DNA of 64,000 nt from Streptomyces dysideae (GCF_001514305.1 NZ_KQ949086.1:124001-188000), one strand, 5' to 3'. Positions 44,349 to 53,127 are shown, numbered from the stretch's first letter. Numbers and translations are program-made. The notes: generated from the sequence alone by a model not told the origin.

Positions 44349-44858
44349 TTACGGCACCCGCACGGGTTTGAGCGGCAGGGCGGCCCAGATCACCTTGCCG
44401 CCGCTCGCCGTGTGCTCGACGTCGCACGCGCCGCCCGCCTCCCGGGTGATCTCGCGCACCAGGAGCAGTCCGCGGCCGCCGGTCTGGGCGTGGTCGGCCT
44501 CCAGGGCGGTGGGCCGGTAGGGGTGGTTGTCCTCCACGGACACCCGCACCCACTCGGCGCCGACGGCGACCTCCACGGCGAGCATCGGCGACAGCAGCGC
44601 CGCGTGCCGTACGGCGTTCGTGACCAGCTCCGAGACGATCAGCAGCAGACCCTGGACCACGTCGTCGGAGACCGGCACGCCCTGGCGGTACAGCAGGTCC
44701 CGTACGGCGTGCCGGGCCTGCGGGACCGAGGCGTCCACGGCGGGAGCGGTGAACCGCCAGACGCCTTCGTAAGGCAGTGGATCCGGCGGCCTCTGGTCGA
44801 AGGGCTCATCCGCGCCGCCTGCTGGGCGTGGGCCGGACCCGCGCCCGTGGTTCTCCAT
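44349..44858 (-). CDS. ATP-binding anti-sigma-factor-type regulator (HATPase_c_2)
   Basis: A 169-residue protein of the RsbW/SpoIIAB-like group that is abundant in Streptomyces. The N box is IVSELVTNAVRHA, followed by VEDNHPYRP and the G box GGRGLLLVREI. It probably binds a partner sigma factor or anti-anti-sigma protein, but none is adjacent. It is convergent with idi, 6 bp apart. The start is uncertain: the ATG at 44858 lacks a strong ribosome-binding site. Confidence 0.88.
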   Translation of the reverse strand: MENHGRGSGPRPAGGADEPFDQRPPDPLPYEGVWRFTAPAVDASVPQARHAVRDLLYRQGVPVSDDVVQGLLLIVSELVTNAVRHAALLSPMLAVEVAVGAEWVRVSVEDNHPYRPTALEADHAQTGGRGLLLVREITREAGGACDVEHTASGGKVIWAALPLKPVRVP

Positions 44859-45032
44859 CGTCCGGTCGCCACCCTTACGCTCGATTGTCACCACACGTCG
44901 AGTGTTGGTAACGCACAGGTCCGGGCCGGAGGATGAACGGAAGTCAGCCGATATCGAGCGTTCACGACCGATGGTGCGCGACTCGATCGGATACGGGACC
45001 GATCCTGTCCGCCTTGCGGCCGACTTCACGAA

Positions 45033-45709
45033 CTATTCGGGTTGTACGGGTATGCCCGCGGCGTCGTCCGATTCGTTCCGCCTGTCGCCTTCGGCGGTCA
45101 GCTGCTCGGAGACCATGCCGACGATACGGCGGCCGCCGAAGCCGGTGGCGATCAGGCCGAGTCCGTCGAAGAGAAGGGCGAGGGAGAAGAAGGTGCCGAT
45201 GACCCACTTGCTGCTGCTCGGCCAGGAGGCCAGTACCAGGATGCCGAGGAGCAGGTCGAAGGCGCCCTGGAGGAGCGCCCAGCCGAACTGCGGGCCGCGC
45301 GCCACCAGACTGCCGACCAGCCGGAACACCCCGCCGGTGAGGAAGAGCAGCGCGGTGAACATGGTCAGCGCCTCGGCCGCCGCCTCCGGTCTGCGGATCA
45401 CCACCACGCCGGCCGCGATGTTGAGGGCCGCGACCTTCCCCGACTCTCAACTTCGTTCGAGCCGGGGAGACCCCTGTCGCCGAGCCAGAAGAAGTTGGTG
45501 CCTCGTGCCTGGATCGCGTGCAGCAGGCCGACGGCGCCGCCGATCAGCAGCAGCCGGCCGAACAGGATCATCGAGGTCAGGTGGGCGACGCCGGTGTAGA
45601 CGAGGCCGACGAGGCCGACGAGGACCAGGAGCACGCCGAGAACGGCGAGCCAGCCGAAGCCGCGCTGCATCTTCGCCGTCTCACCCTTGGGCTTGGTGTG
45701 CCTGGCCAT
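45033..45709 (-). pseudogene. DUF308/HdeD-like membrane protein gene interrupted by a hairpin repeat
   Basis: The 5' part (to ~45475) encodes MARHTKPKG, two helices and HAIQARGTNFFWLG. After a 40-bp repeat (45435-45474) the family sequence resumes in another frame as VAALNIAAGVVVIRRPE, followed by three more helices (FTALLFLTGGVFRLVGSL onward). The 40-bp length is not a multiple of three, so the inserted copy frameshifts the gene. CGGAGG precedes the ATG. Without the repeat the gene would encode about 210 residues with the usual six-helix DUF308 layout. A sequencing error could also contribute. Confidence 0.8.
45435..45474. repeat. Streptomyces-type dispersed hairpin repeat (copy 1)
   Basis: About 40 bp: CTTCCCCGACTCTCAACTTC followed by GTTCGAGCCGGGGAGACCCC. 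It matches the reverse complement of 59193-59233 at roughly three of four positions, including the central ACTCTC-N2-CTTCG-N-TCGAGC block. The GC-rich ends and central TCGA can fold on themselves. Confidence 0.78.
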
Positions 45710-45800
45710 CGGCGCCTCCGCGTTCGGGTGTCTCCTTCAGCCACCCTGTGCCGTGGATCTCTCCGCGGCCCTTCTTGATCGGCCGTTCGGCTCAGGCGGA

Positions 45801-45806
45801 TAGCAT
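45801..45806 (+). promoter_or_regulatory. -10 box for a leaderless enoyl-CoA hydratase transcript
   Basis: TAGCAT ends exactly 6 nt before the ATG at 45813, with no ribosome-binding site. Confidence 0.45.
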
Positions 45807-45812
45807 CCGGCC

Positions 45813-46565
45813 ATGGAGCCGCAGCTGCTGCACCGCATCACTGACTCTGTCGCCACGGTCGTCATCCACCACCCGGCCAAGCGCAACGCCATGACGGCCG
45901 CGATGTGGCGCGCCCTGCCGCCGCTGCTCGACATGCTGGCCGCCGATCCGGCCGTCCGGGTCCTGGTGCTGACCGGTGAGGGCGGCACGTTCTGCGCGGG
46001 AGCCGACATCTCCACACTCCGTGGCTCCTCCGAGGAGGCGCAGGGGCTCGCGGTGGCCGCCGAGGAGGCCCTGGCCGCGTTTCCGAAGCCCACGCTGGCG
46101 GCGATTCGGGGCCACTGTGTGGGCGGCGGGTCACAGCTCGCGGCGGCCTGCGATCTGCGGTTCGCCGAGGAGGGTTCACTCTTCGGAGTGACACCGGCGA
46201 AACTCGGGATCGTGTACGCGGCGCCCTCTACGCGGCGGTTGGTGTCGCTGGTGGGGCCGGCGACCACCAAGTACCTGTTGTTCTCGGGCGAGTTGATCGA
46301 CACGGAGCGGGCGCTGCGCACGGGACTGGTCGACGAGGTGCTGCCGGAGGGCGAACTGGCCAAGCGAGTTGCGGAGTTCACTCGGATCCTGACATCCCGC
46401 TCGCAGCTGACGCAGGCCGCGGCGAAGGAGTTCGCCGACGGGCGTACGGACCGGGACGCCCACTGGGCCGAACAGGCACGCGGCAGCGACGACCGGGCGG
46501 AAGGGGTCGCCGCGTTCCTGGAGCGCAGGCAGCCGCGCTTCACCTGGACTACTACGTCAGGATGA
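45813..46565 (+). CDS. Enoyl-CoA hydratase/isomerase-family protein
   Basis: Crotonase-fold enzyme of 250 residues. The oxyanion-hole segments are FCAGADISTL (~70) and GHCVGGGSQLAAACDLR (~106-122). One catalytic Glu position is occupied by Ser/Gln (GGGSQLA), so it may not be a classical hydratase. Substrate unknown. Its 3' end overlaps the convergent DJ-1/PfpI gene by 14 bp. Confidence 0.9.
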   Translation: MEPQLLHRITDSVATVVIHHPAKRNAMTAAMWRALPPLLDMLAADPAVRVLVLTGEGGTFCAGADISTLRGSSEEAQGLAVAAEEALAAFPKPTLAAIRGHCVGGGSQLAAACDLRFAEEGSLFGVTPAKLGIVYAAPSTRRLVSLVGPATTKYLLFSGELIDTERALRTGLVDEVLPEGELAKRVAEFTRILTSRSQLTQAAAKEFADGRTDRDAHWAEQARGSDDRAEGVAAFLERRQPRFTWTTTSG

Positions 46566-47187
46566 AGCGGCTGCGCCCCCGGAGCCGGTCGACGATGTGG
46601 GCGGGAGCCTTCTGGGGGGATCCGGCCTCGTAGGGCGGCTGCGGGTCGTACTCCGTGGCCAGCTGCACCGCCTGGGCACGCTCGTCGCCGGCGATCCTGC
46701 CGAGCAGGGCGAGACCCATGTCGATACCGGAGGAGACACCGGCCGCGGTGACGTACTTGCCGTCGAAGACGACCCGCTCCCTCGTCGGCTCGACGCCGAA
46801 CGGCTTCAGAAAGTCCAGGGCCAGCCAGTGCGAGGTCGCGCGCCGGCCTTCCAGGAGTCCGGCGGCGGCCAGCAGCAGCGAGCCGGTGCACACGGACGTC
46901 GTCCAGGTGCTGGTGGCGTCGGCGGTGCGCAGCCAGTCCAGGAGGGTCTCGTTGGCCATCTGCGGGCTCTGGCCGGGGCCGCCCGGTACGACCACGATGT
47001 CGGGGCTCGGCACCTCGGCGAGGGTCTGGTCGGCGGTGAGGGCGAGGCTGCCATGGTCGGTACGGACGGGACCGGTCCGCTCGGCGACGAACACGGTCTC
47101 CGCGCCCGGAAGACGGCAGAGGATCTCGTACGGGCCGACGGCGTCGAGGGCGGTGAAACGGTCGAAGAGGACGATGGCGATCTGCAT
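46552..47187 (-). CDS. DJ-1/PfpI-family protein (isonitrile-hydratase-like)
   Basis: A 211-residue protein of the DJ-1 superfamily. The nucleophile-elbow Cys is in SVCTGSLLLAAAGLL, and IVVVPGGPGQSP and AGVSSGIDMGLAL are family landmarks. It resembles InhA-type isonitrile hydratases and lacks the AraC domain of its neighbour at 47799. I start at the ATG at 47185-47187 (MQIAIVLFD); readings further upstream run into low-complexity repeat DNA. Confidence 0.88.
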   Translation of the reverse strand: MQIAIVLFDRFTALDAVGPYEILCRLPGAETVFVAERTGPVRTDHGSLALTADQTLAEVPSPDIVVVPGGPGQSPQMANETLLDWLRTADATSTWTTSVCTGSLLLAAAGLLEGRRATSHWLALDFLKPFGVEPTRERVVFDGKYVTAAGVSSGIDMGLALLGRIAGDERAQAVQLATEYDPQPPYEAGSPQKAPAHIVDRLRGRSRFILT

Positions 47188-47259
47188 GGGAGGCCTTTCG
47201 CTGGACGTCGGTGGGGCGCTGGGCTTCGGTGGATGGTCGGCCAGGCAGCGACGGGCACT

Positions 47260-47530
47260 CGGCTCTGACGCCCTGGGCGATGCTTCGGTTGGTGAGGTGG
47301 CCGGGTCGCGTGTGACGCTGGGCTTGGCTTCAGGCGGCGCGCGCCAGGATTCGGTGACGGGCGGGCTCACTTCGATCGCTGGGCTTCGGTGGACGGGTCG
47401 GCTGGCTCACGGGTGGCGCCGGGCTTCGCGCGGCACGCGTCGGGACTCGGTGGAGGGCGGGATCTCGGCGGCCGCCGGACTGCGGCAGGCGGTGCGGGCG
47501 GTTCGCGTATGACGCCGGGCTTCGCGTGGC
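47260..47530. repeat. Degenerate tandem repeat array
   Basis: A motif like TGACGCCGGGCTTCGCG recurs at 47266 (half unit), 47313, 47414 and 47510, with spacings of about 47, 101 and 96 bp. Between them, blocks such as GATTCGGTGACGGGCGGG and GACTCGGTGGAGGGCGGG align. Units are diverged, so this is an old array. Confidence 0.55.
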
Positions 47531-47539
47531 GGCGGGCCG

Positions 47540-47713
47540 TGGCGTGGTGTAGCCATGCGGGTCCGCTCGGTGCGCCGAGGGAAGGTGCCGGCCGTTCCTC
47601 CGTACCGACGTCCGCGCCGCTCAGTGGCGGCCACGCCACAATCCTGCGGGGCGACGGGCACGTAGCTGTGCTGACCTGCGGAGTCATGAACTCCGCGCCG
47701 CTACACCACGCCA
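47540..47713. repeat. MITE-like dispersed repeat, copy B
   Basis: A 174-bp element bounded by a perfect 14-bp terminal inverted repeat, TGGCGTGGTGTAGC (47540-47553) and its complement (47700-47713). It aligns with 12355-12534. An internal hairpin GGAGTCATGAACTCC lies near the right end. No coding capacity for a transposase and no obvious target-site duplication. Confidence 0.78.
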
Positions 47714-47798
47714 TGGGACGCCACCCTTCGCGTCACGCGACACGCGTCAGGTCTCAGTGGACGGTGTTCGTACGGACTCCTCGAGGTAGCGACCGGGG

Positions 47799-48758
47799 TC
47801 AGTGGGACTCGGCCGGGTGGAAGCGGCGGCGGTATTCCGTCGGGGGTGTGCCCAGGGCCTTGATGAAGGCTCGGCGCATGGCTTCGGGGGTGCCGTAGCC
47901 GCTGGCGCGGGAGATGGTCTCGACGCCGTCGGCGGTGTCCTCCAGGAGGCGGCGGGCGTGTTCCAGGCGGACGCGGTCGACGTAGCGGCCGGGCGTCATG
48001 CCGGTCTCGGTCTGGAAGGCGCGGGCGAAGTGGCGTGGGGAGAGGCTGGCGCGGGCGGCGAGGGACTCGACGGTCAGGTCGGCGTCGGGGTGGTCGCTGA
48101 TCCACTGCTGGACCTCGCGGAGCGGCTCGCGCTGGGCGGTCTGGGCGGCGAGCTGGGCACTGAAATGGGCCTGGTTGCCCGGTCGGCGCAGGAAGACGAC
48201 CAGGTGACGGGCGATGGCGAGCGCCGCGTCCCGGCCGAGGTCCTCCTCGACCAGGGCGAGGGCGAGGTCGATGCCCGAGGTGACACCGGCGGAGGTGGAG
48301 ACGGGTCCGTCGCGGATGAAGATGGGGTCCGGGTCGACCTCGATCGCCGGGTGGTCGCGGGCGAGCTTGCCGCAGTACGCCCAGTGGGTCGTGACCCGGC
48401 GGCCGTCCAGCAGGCCGGCCTCGGCGAGCAGGATCGCGCCGGTGCAGACGGAGATCACACGTTCGGCGCGGGCGCCGTGCTCGCGCACCCAGTCGGTCAG
48501 CCGCGGGTCGGCGCCGCGGGTGCCCTTGCCGCCGGGAACGATGAGGGTGTGCGGGGTGGGCGCGTCGGCGAGGGTCCCGTCCGGGACGACGGTCAGGCCT
48601 CCGGAGGTGCGCACGGGGGCGCCGCCCAGGGAGGCGGTACGGATGCGGTACGAGCCCGGAGTGTGCCGCTCGGCCCCCACGAAGACCTCCAGCGGGCCGG
48701 TGACGTCGAGACTCTGGACGTCGTCGAAGAGCACGAAGAGAACGGTTCGCTGCGCCAT
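47799..48758 (-). CDS. GlxA-family regulator (DJ-1/PfpI domain plus AraC HTH)
   Basis: A 319-residue transcriptional regulator. The N-terminal ~1-170 is a DJ-1/PfpI domain (VLFVLFDDVQSLDVTGPLEV, SVCTGAILLAEAGLL) and the C-terminal ~215-315 an AraC-type double HTH (LTVESLAARASLSPRHFARA, ISRASGYGTPEAMRRAF). GCGAGGAC-like sequence (CGAGGAC) precedes the ATG at 48756-48758. It may regulate the neighbouring DJ-1/PfpI gene or the divergent gene at 48871. Target unproven. Confidence 0.93.
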   Translation of the reverse strand: MAQRTVLFVLFDDVQSLDVTGPLEVFVGAERHTPGSYRIRTASLGGAPVRTSGGLTVVPDGTLADAPTPHTLIVPGGKGTRGADPRLTDWVREHGARAERVISVCTGAILLAEAGLLDGRRVTTHWAYCGKLARDHPAIEVDPDPIFIRDGPVSTSAGVTSGIDLALALVEEDLGRDAALAIARHLVVFLRRPGNQAHFSAQLAAQTAQREPLREVQQWISDHPDADLTVESLAARASLSPRHFARAFQTETGMTPGRYVDRVRLEHARRLLEDTADGVETISRASGYGTPEAMRRAFIKALGTPPTEYRRRFHPAESH

Positions 48759-48858
48759 GTCCTCGATTCTTGGCGGGCGGCCCGATGGCCGCAATGACGA
48801 GTAGCCCACCTTTCCTGCCAAGAAGGGAACGCGCGCAAAACACATACCAAGCGGTTGG

Positions 48859-48864
48859 TAACGT
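48859..48864 (+). promoter_or_regulatory. -10 box for a leaderless SCO6745-family transcript
   Basis: TAACGT ends exactly 6 nt before the ATG at 48871. No Shine-Dalgarno is present. Confidence 0.45.
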
Positions 48865-48870
48865 GCCCGC

Positions 48871-49740
48871 ATGACTACTGCCGCCCTCGAGCCGCGCGCC
48901 GGCCGCCGCTGTCACAACGCGCTCAACACCCTGCACGCGACGCATTACTTCTCCCCGGACGTGGGGAAGGAACTGGCCGCCCTCGGCGTCACGAGCCCCA
49001 GGGCCGTCAACTTCGCGGTGCGGTCGGCCGCGATGGGAGCGGTCGGGGCCGGCACGGTCGCGGCGGCGTTCTACAACTACAAGTACGAGCTCGTGGCCCG
49101 GCATGTGCCCGCGGTGTGGGAGACCGCCTCGCCCCAGGACGTGCTGGCCGCACGCGCGCGTGCCGTGGACGCGACGCTGCGCCGGCTGCTGGGCGAGGAG
49201 GCCGTGGCGTCGGCACAGATCGCGGAGGCTGCCGGGCTCGCGCTGCGGGCCGCCGAGGCCTGTTCCCGCAGTGCCCGGCCGCTGTACGCCGCGCACGCCG
49301 ACCTGCCGGTTCCCGAGGAGCCGCACCTGGCGTACTTCCACGCCGCCACCCTCCTGCGCGAGCACCGGGGCGACGGTCATCTCACCGCCCTGATGTCCGC
49401 GGGCCTCGGCGGCCTGGAGGCCGTGGTCACCCACACGGCGACCGGCAAGGGCATGGCGCCGAAGTGGGTGTTCACCACCCGCGGCTGGACCGAGGAGGAC
49501 TGGGACGCGGCCGTGGGGCGACTGCGGGAGCGCGGGCTGGTGGACGGTGCGGGCGAGCTCACGGAGCGGGGGTTCGCGCTGCGCGCGGAGATCGAGGAGC
49601 AGACGGACCGGCTGGACCGGGCCCCGTACGAGCACCTCGGGGCGGACGGGGTCGCGCGGCTGACGGAGCTCGCGACCGGGTTCGCCCGGGCCGTGGCGGC
49701 GGCGGGGGCGTTTCCGGCGGATCTGTTCGGCAAGCGCTGA
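48871..49740 (+). CDS. SCO6745-family protein
   Basis: A 289-residue soluble, mostly helical protein with a C-terminal segment (WTEEDWDAAVGRLRERGLVD, then GELTERG) that resembles a MarR-like winged helix. The family is named for the S. coelicolor gene near the same hopanoid locus, which supports conserved synteny. Landmarks are LNTLHATHYFSP and FYNYKYELVARHVPAVWE. No biochemical function is known to me. Divergent from the GlxA-family gene. Confidence 0.85.
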   Translation: MTTAALEPRAGRRCHNALNTLHATHYFSPDVGKELAALGVTSPRAVNFAVRSAAMGAVGAGTVAAAFYNYKYELVARHVPAVWETASPQDVLAARARAVDATLRRLLGEEAVASAQIAEAAGLALRAAEACSRSARPLYAAHADLPVPEEPHLAYFHAATLLREHRGDGHLTALMSAGLGGLEAVVTHTATGKGMAPKWVFTTRGWTEEDWDAAVGRLRERGLVDGAGELTERGFALRAEIEEQTDRLDRAPYEHLGADGVARLTELATGFARAVAAAGAFPADLFGKR

Positions 49741-49818
49741 ATCCGTGTGCCGGGCCGTGGCCGCGGTACCCGGACCCCGCCGGCCACGGTGTGGCCGGGC
49801 GAGGAAAGGTGCGTTCTC

Positions 49819-49950
49819 ATGTTCCGCGCGATCGCAGACGTGTTGCGGCAGATCGGCTCGGCCGTCGCCACCGTGGTGACGCTGCCCTTCCGGGCCCTGG
49901 CCCGGCTGTTCGGCGGTGCCTCGGGCGCCACGCGCCGCCGCAGGGCCTGA
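49819..49950 (+). CDS. LPFR-motif small protein
   Basis: A 43-residue peptide, MFRAIADVLRQIGSAV followed by TLPFRALARLFGGAS and an Arg-rich end. It matches the actinobacterial LPFR-motif mini-protein family, which is conserved but uncharacterised. GAGGAAAGG lies about 9 nt upstream of the ATG. The amphipathic centre and basic tail suggest membrane-surface or nucleic-acid contact; that is speculation. Confidence 0.75.
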   Translation: MFRAIADVLRQIGSAVATVVTLPFRALARLFGGASGATRRRRA

Positions 49951-50050
49951 CGCGGCCCGCCGACCGGCCGGGTTGCCGCCCTGATCCCCGATTGTCGGTG
50001 TCACCTGCCACAATTGCCGCGCAACCTCAGTGAGAAGGCGGTACGGGATC

Positions 50051-52462
50051 GTGACGACACCCGGGTCCATCGCAGTTGGGTCCATCGAAGGCAGGATCGC
50101 CGAGGAGCTCGGCGTACGGGAGCGGCAGGTCAGGGCTGCCGTGGAGTTGCTCGACGGCGGTTCGACGGTGCCCTTCATCGCCCGCTACCGCAAGGAAGCG
50201 ACGGAGATGCTCGACGACGCGCAGCTGCGCGCGCTCGAGGAGCGGCTGCGCTATCTGCGGGAGCTGGAGGAGCGGCGGACGGCGATCCTGGACTCGGTGC
50301 GCGAGCAGGGCAAGCTCACCGAGGAGCTGGCGGCGCGGATCCGCGGCGCCGAGACCAAGGCGCGGCTGGAGGACATCTACCTGCCGTACAAGCCCAAGCG
50401 GCGCACCAAGGCGCAGATCGCGCGCGAGGCGGGCCTCGAACCGCTCGCCGAGGGCCTGCTCGGCGACCCGACGGTCGCCCCCCTCGCGGCGGCCGCCGCG
50501 TTCGTCGACGCCGACAAGGGGGTCGCCGATCCGCAGGCCGCACTCGACGGAGCCCGGGCGATCCTCACCGAGCGGTTCTCGGAGGACGCCGACCTGATCG
50601 GCGAGCTGCGCGAGCGCATGTGGGTGCGCGGGCGGCTGGCCGCCAAGGTGCGCGAGGGCAAGGAGGAGGCGGGCGCCAAGTTCGCCGACTACTTCGACTT
50701 CGCCGAGCCGTTCACCGAGCTGCCTTCGCACCGGATCCTGGCGATGCTGCGCGGCGAGAAGGAGGAGGTCCTCGACCTCGTCCTGGAGCCCGAGGAGCAG
50801 ACTGAATCGTCATCGGTTCCTTCGTCGTACGAGGGGATCGTCGCCTCGAAGTTCGGGATCGCCGACCGGGGTCGCCCCGGCGACAAGTGGCTCACGGACA
50901 CGGTCCGCTGGGCCTGGCGGACCCGGCTCCTCGTGCACCTCGGCATCGACATGCGGCTGCGGCTGCGTACGGCCGCCGAGGACGAGGCGGTCAACGTGTT
51001 CGCGGCGAACCTCCGCGACCTGCTGCTGGCCGCCCCGGCCGGCACGCGCGCGACGCTGGGCCTGGACCCCGGGTTCCGTACGGGCGTGAAGGTCGCCGTC
51101 GTCGACGCGACCGGCAAGGTCGTCGCGACGGACGTCATCTATCCGCACGTCCCGGCGAACAAGTGGGACGAGGCGATCGCCAAGCTGGCGCGGCTGGCGA
51201 AGGAGCACACGGTCGAGCTGGTGGCGATCGGCAACGGCACGGCGTCCCGGGAGACCGACAAGCTCGCCGCTGAACTCATCACCAGACACCCGGAGTTGAA
51301 GCTCACCAAGGTGATGGTGTCCGAGGCGGGCGCCTCCGTGTACTCGGCGTCCGCGTTCGCCTCGCAGGAGCTGCCCGACATGGACGTGTCGCTGCGCGGC
51401 GCGGTGTCGATCGCGCGGCGGCTGCAGGATCCGCTGGCCGAGCTGGTGAAGATCGACCCGAAGTCGATCGGGGTCGGGCAGTACCAGCACGACCTGTCGG
51501 AGGTGAAGCTGTCGCGGTCGCTGGACGCAGTGGTGGAGGACTGCGTGAACGGCGTCGGGGTCGACGTCAACACGGCGTCGGCGCCGCTGCTCGCCCGGGT
51601 CTCCGGCATCACGTCCGGGCTGGCCGAGAACATCGTGGCGCACCGGGACGCGAACGGCCCCTTCAAGTCGCGCACCCAGCTGAAGGGCGTGGCGCGGCTC
51701 GGGCCCAAGGCGTACGAGCAGTGTGCGGGCTTCCTGCGGATCCGGGGCGGCGACGACCCGCTGGACTCGTCCAGCGTGCACCCGGAGGCGTATCCGGTGG
51801 TGCGGCGGATGGTGAAGACGTCGGGGCAGGAGGTGGCCTCGCTCATCGGCAACACGGGCGCGCTGCGGTCGCTGCGGCCGGACGACTTCGTGGACGAGAC
51901 GTTCGGTCTGCCGACGGTCACCGACATCCTCAAGGAGCTGGAGAAGCCCGGGCGCGACCCGCGGCCCGCGTTCAAGACGGCCACCTTCAAGGAGGGCGTC
52001 GAGAAGCTCTCCGACCTGTCGTCCGGGATGGTCCTGGAGGGCGTCGTGACGAATGTGGCGGCCTTCGGGGCGTTCGTGGACGTCGGCGTCCACCAGGACG
52101 GTCTGGTGCATGTCTCCGCCATGTCGAAGACGTTCGTCAAGGACCCGCGGGACGTGGTCAAGCCCGGTGACATCGTCAAGGTGAAGGTGCTGGACATCGA
52201 CGTTCCGCGCAAGCGGATCTCGCTGACGCTGCGGCTGGACGACGAGGCCGCGCCCCAGGACCGGCAGCAGAATCCGGGCGGCGAGCGGCGGCAGCAGCGG
52301 GGTGGCGGGCGTCCGCCGCAGCAGCGGCAGGGCCGCGGGGCCAGCGGGGGCGGGGGCGGGGGCGGGGGCGGCTCGCGTCAGGCGGCGCCGCCCGCCAACA
52401 GCGCGATGGCCGACGCACTGCGCCGGGCAGGTCTGCTGGACCCGAAGAAGGGCAAGCGCTGA
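50051..52462 (+). CDS. tex: Tex-family transcription accessory / RNA-binding protein
   Basis: An 803-residue nucleic-acid-binding protein related to Spt6. Domains in order: N-terminal helical Tex_N (~5-190), a YqgF/RuvC-like domain (LGLDPGFRTGVKVAVVD, ~345), HhH motifs (LLARVSGITSGLAENIVAHR), and an S1 RNA-binding domain (~645-715, VLEGVVTNVAAFGAFVDVGV). A Gly/Gln/Arg-rich tail ends in KKGKR. I start at the GTG at 50051 (VTTPGSIAVGSIEG), the conserved N-terminus; a GTG at 50030 is the alternative. Confidence 0.95.
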   Translation: MTTPGSIAVGSIEGRIAEELGVRERQVRAAVELLDGGSTVPFIARYRKEATEMLDDAQLRALEERLRYLRELEERRTAILDSVREQGKLTEELAARIRGAETKARLEDIYLPYKPKRRTKAQIAREAGLEPLAEGLLGDPTVAPLAAAAAFVDADKGVADPQAALDGARAILTERFSEDADLIGELRERMWVRGRLAAKVREGKEEAGAKFADYFDFAEPFTELPSHRILAMLRGEKEEVLDLVLEPEEQTESSSVPSSYEGIVASKFGIADRGRPGDKWLTDTVRWAWRTRLLVHLGIDMRLRLRTAAEDEAVNVFAANLRDLLLAAPAGTRATLGLDPGFRTGVKVAVVDATGKVVATDVIYPHVPANKWDEAIAKLARLAKEHTVELVAIGNGTASRETDKLAAELITRHPELKLTKVMVSEAGASVYSASAFASQELPDMDVSLRGAVSIARRLQDPLAELVKIDPKSIGVGQYQHDLSEVKLSRSLDAVVEDCVNGVGVDVNTASAPLLARVSGITSGLAENIVAHRDANGPFKSRTQLKGVARLGPKAYEQCAGFLRIRGGDDPLDSSSVHPEAYPVVRRMVKTSGQEVASLIGNTGALRSLRPDDFVDETFGLPTVTDILKELEKPGRDPRPAFKTATFKEGVEKLSDLSSGMVLEGVVTNVAAFGAFVDVGVHQDGLVHVSAMSKTFVKDPRDVVKPGDIVKVKVLDIDVPRKRISLTLRLDDEAAPQDRQQNPGGERRQQRGGGRPPQQRQGRGASGGGGGGGGGSRQAAPPANSAMADALRRAGLLDPKKGKR

Positions 52463-52475
52463 GGCACCCGGCGGT

Positions 52476-52521
52476 GACCGGCCCGGACTCTCCGGTACGA
52501 CACGGAGGCTCCGGGCCGGTC
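52476..52521 (+). terminator. Terminator after tex
   Basis: GACCGGCCCGGA (52476-52487) pairs perfectly with 52510-52521; a second inner stem CTCCG/CGGAG extends the hairpin. It starts 14 bp after the tex stop. Confidence 0.8.
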
Positions 52522-52527
52522 CGCTCG

Positions 52528-52533
52528 TAGGGT
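52528..52533 (+). promoter_or_regulatory. -10 box for a leaderless glycolipid-binding-protein transcript
   Basis: TAGGGT ends exactly 6 nt before the ATG at 52540 and lies just beyond the tex terminator. Confidence 0.5.
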
Positions 52534-52539
52534 GTCTGC

Positions 52540-53127
52540 ATGTCGACTTCGCGTGTCATCACCTGGAGCGTCACGGAGAGCCAGGGCTACGAGACCGCCT
52601 GGGCCGAGTTCGCCGACGGCTCCCTGCGGGCCCGTGGCCGTGCGGTCGGCATCGTGCCCCAGCCGTACTGGATCTCGTACGAACTGGAGACGGCCGAGGA
52701 CTTCGTGACCCGTCGGCTGAGCGTCACGGCGCGGACCCAGACCGGCGCCCGCTCCCTGGACCTGCGGCACGACGGCCACGGCCGCTGGATCGCGGACGGC
52801 GAGCCGCTGCCCGACGTCGACGGCGCCCTCGACTGCGACCTGGGCCTGTGCCCGCTCACCAACACCATGCCGGTGCTCCGCCACGGTCTCCATCGGGCGC
52901 CCGGCGAGCGGGAGTTCCTGATGGCGTGGGTGTCGGTGCCGGGCCTGACGGTACGGCCGTCGCGGCAGACCTACACGCACCTCGGGCAGGGCCGGATTCG
53001 CTTCGTCTCCGACGACTTCCGCAGTGACATCGAGTTCGACGACGACGGCATCGTCGTCGACTACCCGGGGATGGCGACGCGGCTCGACCGATCCGGAGGG
53101 CACAGCCCGTTGGACCATGTGCAGTAG
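52540..53127 (+). CDS. Putative glycolipid-binding protein (DUF1089-type)
   Basis: A 195-residue soluble protein of the PF06475-type family, a beta-rich fold with repeated strands (LDLRHDGHGRWIADGEPLPD, LDCDLGLCPLTNTMPVLR, FDDDGIVVDYPGMATRL). The glycolipid-binding label is a family name; actual function is unknown. The gene is complete and probably monocistronic. Confidence 0.85.
   Translation: MSTSRVITWSVTESQGYETAWAEFADGSLRARGRAVGIVPQPYWISYELETAEDFVTRRLSVTARTQTGARSLDLRHDGHGRWIADGEPLPDVDGALDCDLGLCPLTNTMPVLRHGLHRAPGEREFLMAWVSVPGLTVRPSRQTYTHLGQGRIRFVSDDFRSDIEFDDDGIVVDYPGMATRLDRSGGHSPLDHVQ

Larger units (their letters stand above)
47188..47798. other. Repeat-filled intergenic region
   Basis: Six hundred bp between two DJ-1-superfamily genes with no supportable gene. 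The first half is a degenerate array of related ~100-bp units (about 47260-47530); the second half is the MITE-like copy B (47540-47713). It should also hold the promoter of the DJ-1/PfpI gene at 46552. Confidence 0.6.
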
